NCBI GenBank assembly: GCA_900769035.1
Contig: CAAGFD010000033.1
Location: 1-5,805, forward strand
Reading direction: 5' to 3'
DNA: 5,805 nucleotides
From: Bacteroidales bacterium
GTDB lineage: Bacteria > Bacteroidota > Bacteroidia > Bacteroidales > Paludibacteraceae
Positions within the stretch are counted from its first letter, which is position 1. Each line of letters begins with the position of its first letter. Position numbers and translations under genes: made by a program. Shown piece after piece: positions 5,729-5,805 of the stretch. The notes under the pieces are model-generated. The model searched no databases and had not been told where the DNA came from. It saw only the letters and a list, made by a program, of their open reading frames with translations.

Positions 5729-5805
5729 TAGAACAATAAACGAATTAATGGCGAAGACTGTTCGAGGGCTTGAGGGTAACAAGCATATCCGATAGAACAA
5801 TAAAC
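5729..5805. repeat. 13-bp direct repeat in the leader, second copy at the window edge
   Basis: TAGAACAATAAAC occurs at 5729–5741 and again at 5793–5805, 64 bases apart, and the second copy is cut by the edge, so the match may be longer. A shorter relative, AATAAACG, occurs at 5719–5726, and AGCATATC from the adjacent 23-bp repeat recurs at 5782–5789. The whole 5656–5805 stretch is thus unusually repetitive. Two minus-strand frames stay open from the edge to stops at 5711 and 5692, so the tail of an upstream gene could lie here, but neither reads like a recognisable protein and I do not call one. Confidence 0.55.

Noticed and set aside
5692..5805. Minus-strand frame open from the window edge to a stop at 5692 (37 residues) as the end of an upstream gene
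   Set aside because: Another frame is open nearly as far, the sequence is rich in Leu and Ser without recognisable family features, and the stretch is repetitive; it cannot be told from chance.

Overview
The window looks like chromosomal DNA of a member of the Bacteroidota, most probably the order Bacteroidales. Four things point there: an ExbB–(4-TM protein)–ExbD–ExbD gene order, an MlaE/MlaF pair with the wording usual in that phylum, start regions that are A+T-rich and mostly lack Shine-Dalgarno sequences, and a TAnnTTTG-type -7 promoter element in front of mlaE. No RNA gene, CRISPR array, insertion sequence or phage gene is visible. All supported genes lie on the minus strand, so they read from the right edge of the window to the left.

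In transcription order: (1) 5805–5656 is a short repeat-rich leader that may hold the end of an upstream gene. (2) 5655–4918 encodes a sugar-phosphate nucleotidyltransferase of the MurU/GMP-PP type, and its stop overlaps by ATGA the start of (3) a TatD-family metal-dependent hydrolase at 4921–4160. (4) 4159–3860 is a 300-base A+T-rich spacer without a gene. (5) 3859–1462 is a four-gene energy-transduction operon: an ExbB/TolQ/MotA-type protein with a signal peptide, a four-helix membrane protein of unknown function, and two different ExbD-type proteins joined by a TAATG overlap. (6) 1461–1246 holds a hairpin that looks like a bidirectional terminator, followed directly by a Bacteroidota-type promoter. 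(7) 1245–499 encodes an MlaE-type permease and 497–1 the start of its MlaF-type ATPase, which is cut by the window edge just after Walker B.

The ExbB and ExbD proteins should form an inner-membrane motor driven by the proton gradient that powers outer-membrane transport through a TonB- or TolA-like partner not encoded here. MlaE and MlaF should form the membrane core of an MCE-type lipid transporter. Both systems serve the cell envelope, but the terminator and promoter between them suggest separate transcription. The nucleotidyltransferase probably activates a sugar phosphate for envelope or glycan synthesis; TatD is most likely a passenger in that operon.

Most of the window is ordinary core genome, and I see no clear undescribed system. 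The parts most worth a second look are a 28-base-period duplication of the nucleotidyltransferase start region, which creates an eight-codon upstream reading frame ending one base before the real start; the unknown 4-TM protein inside the Exb operon; a compact hairpin in front of the first exbD; and the two divergent ExbD proteins.
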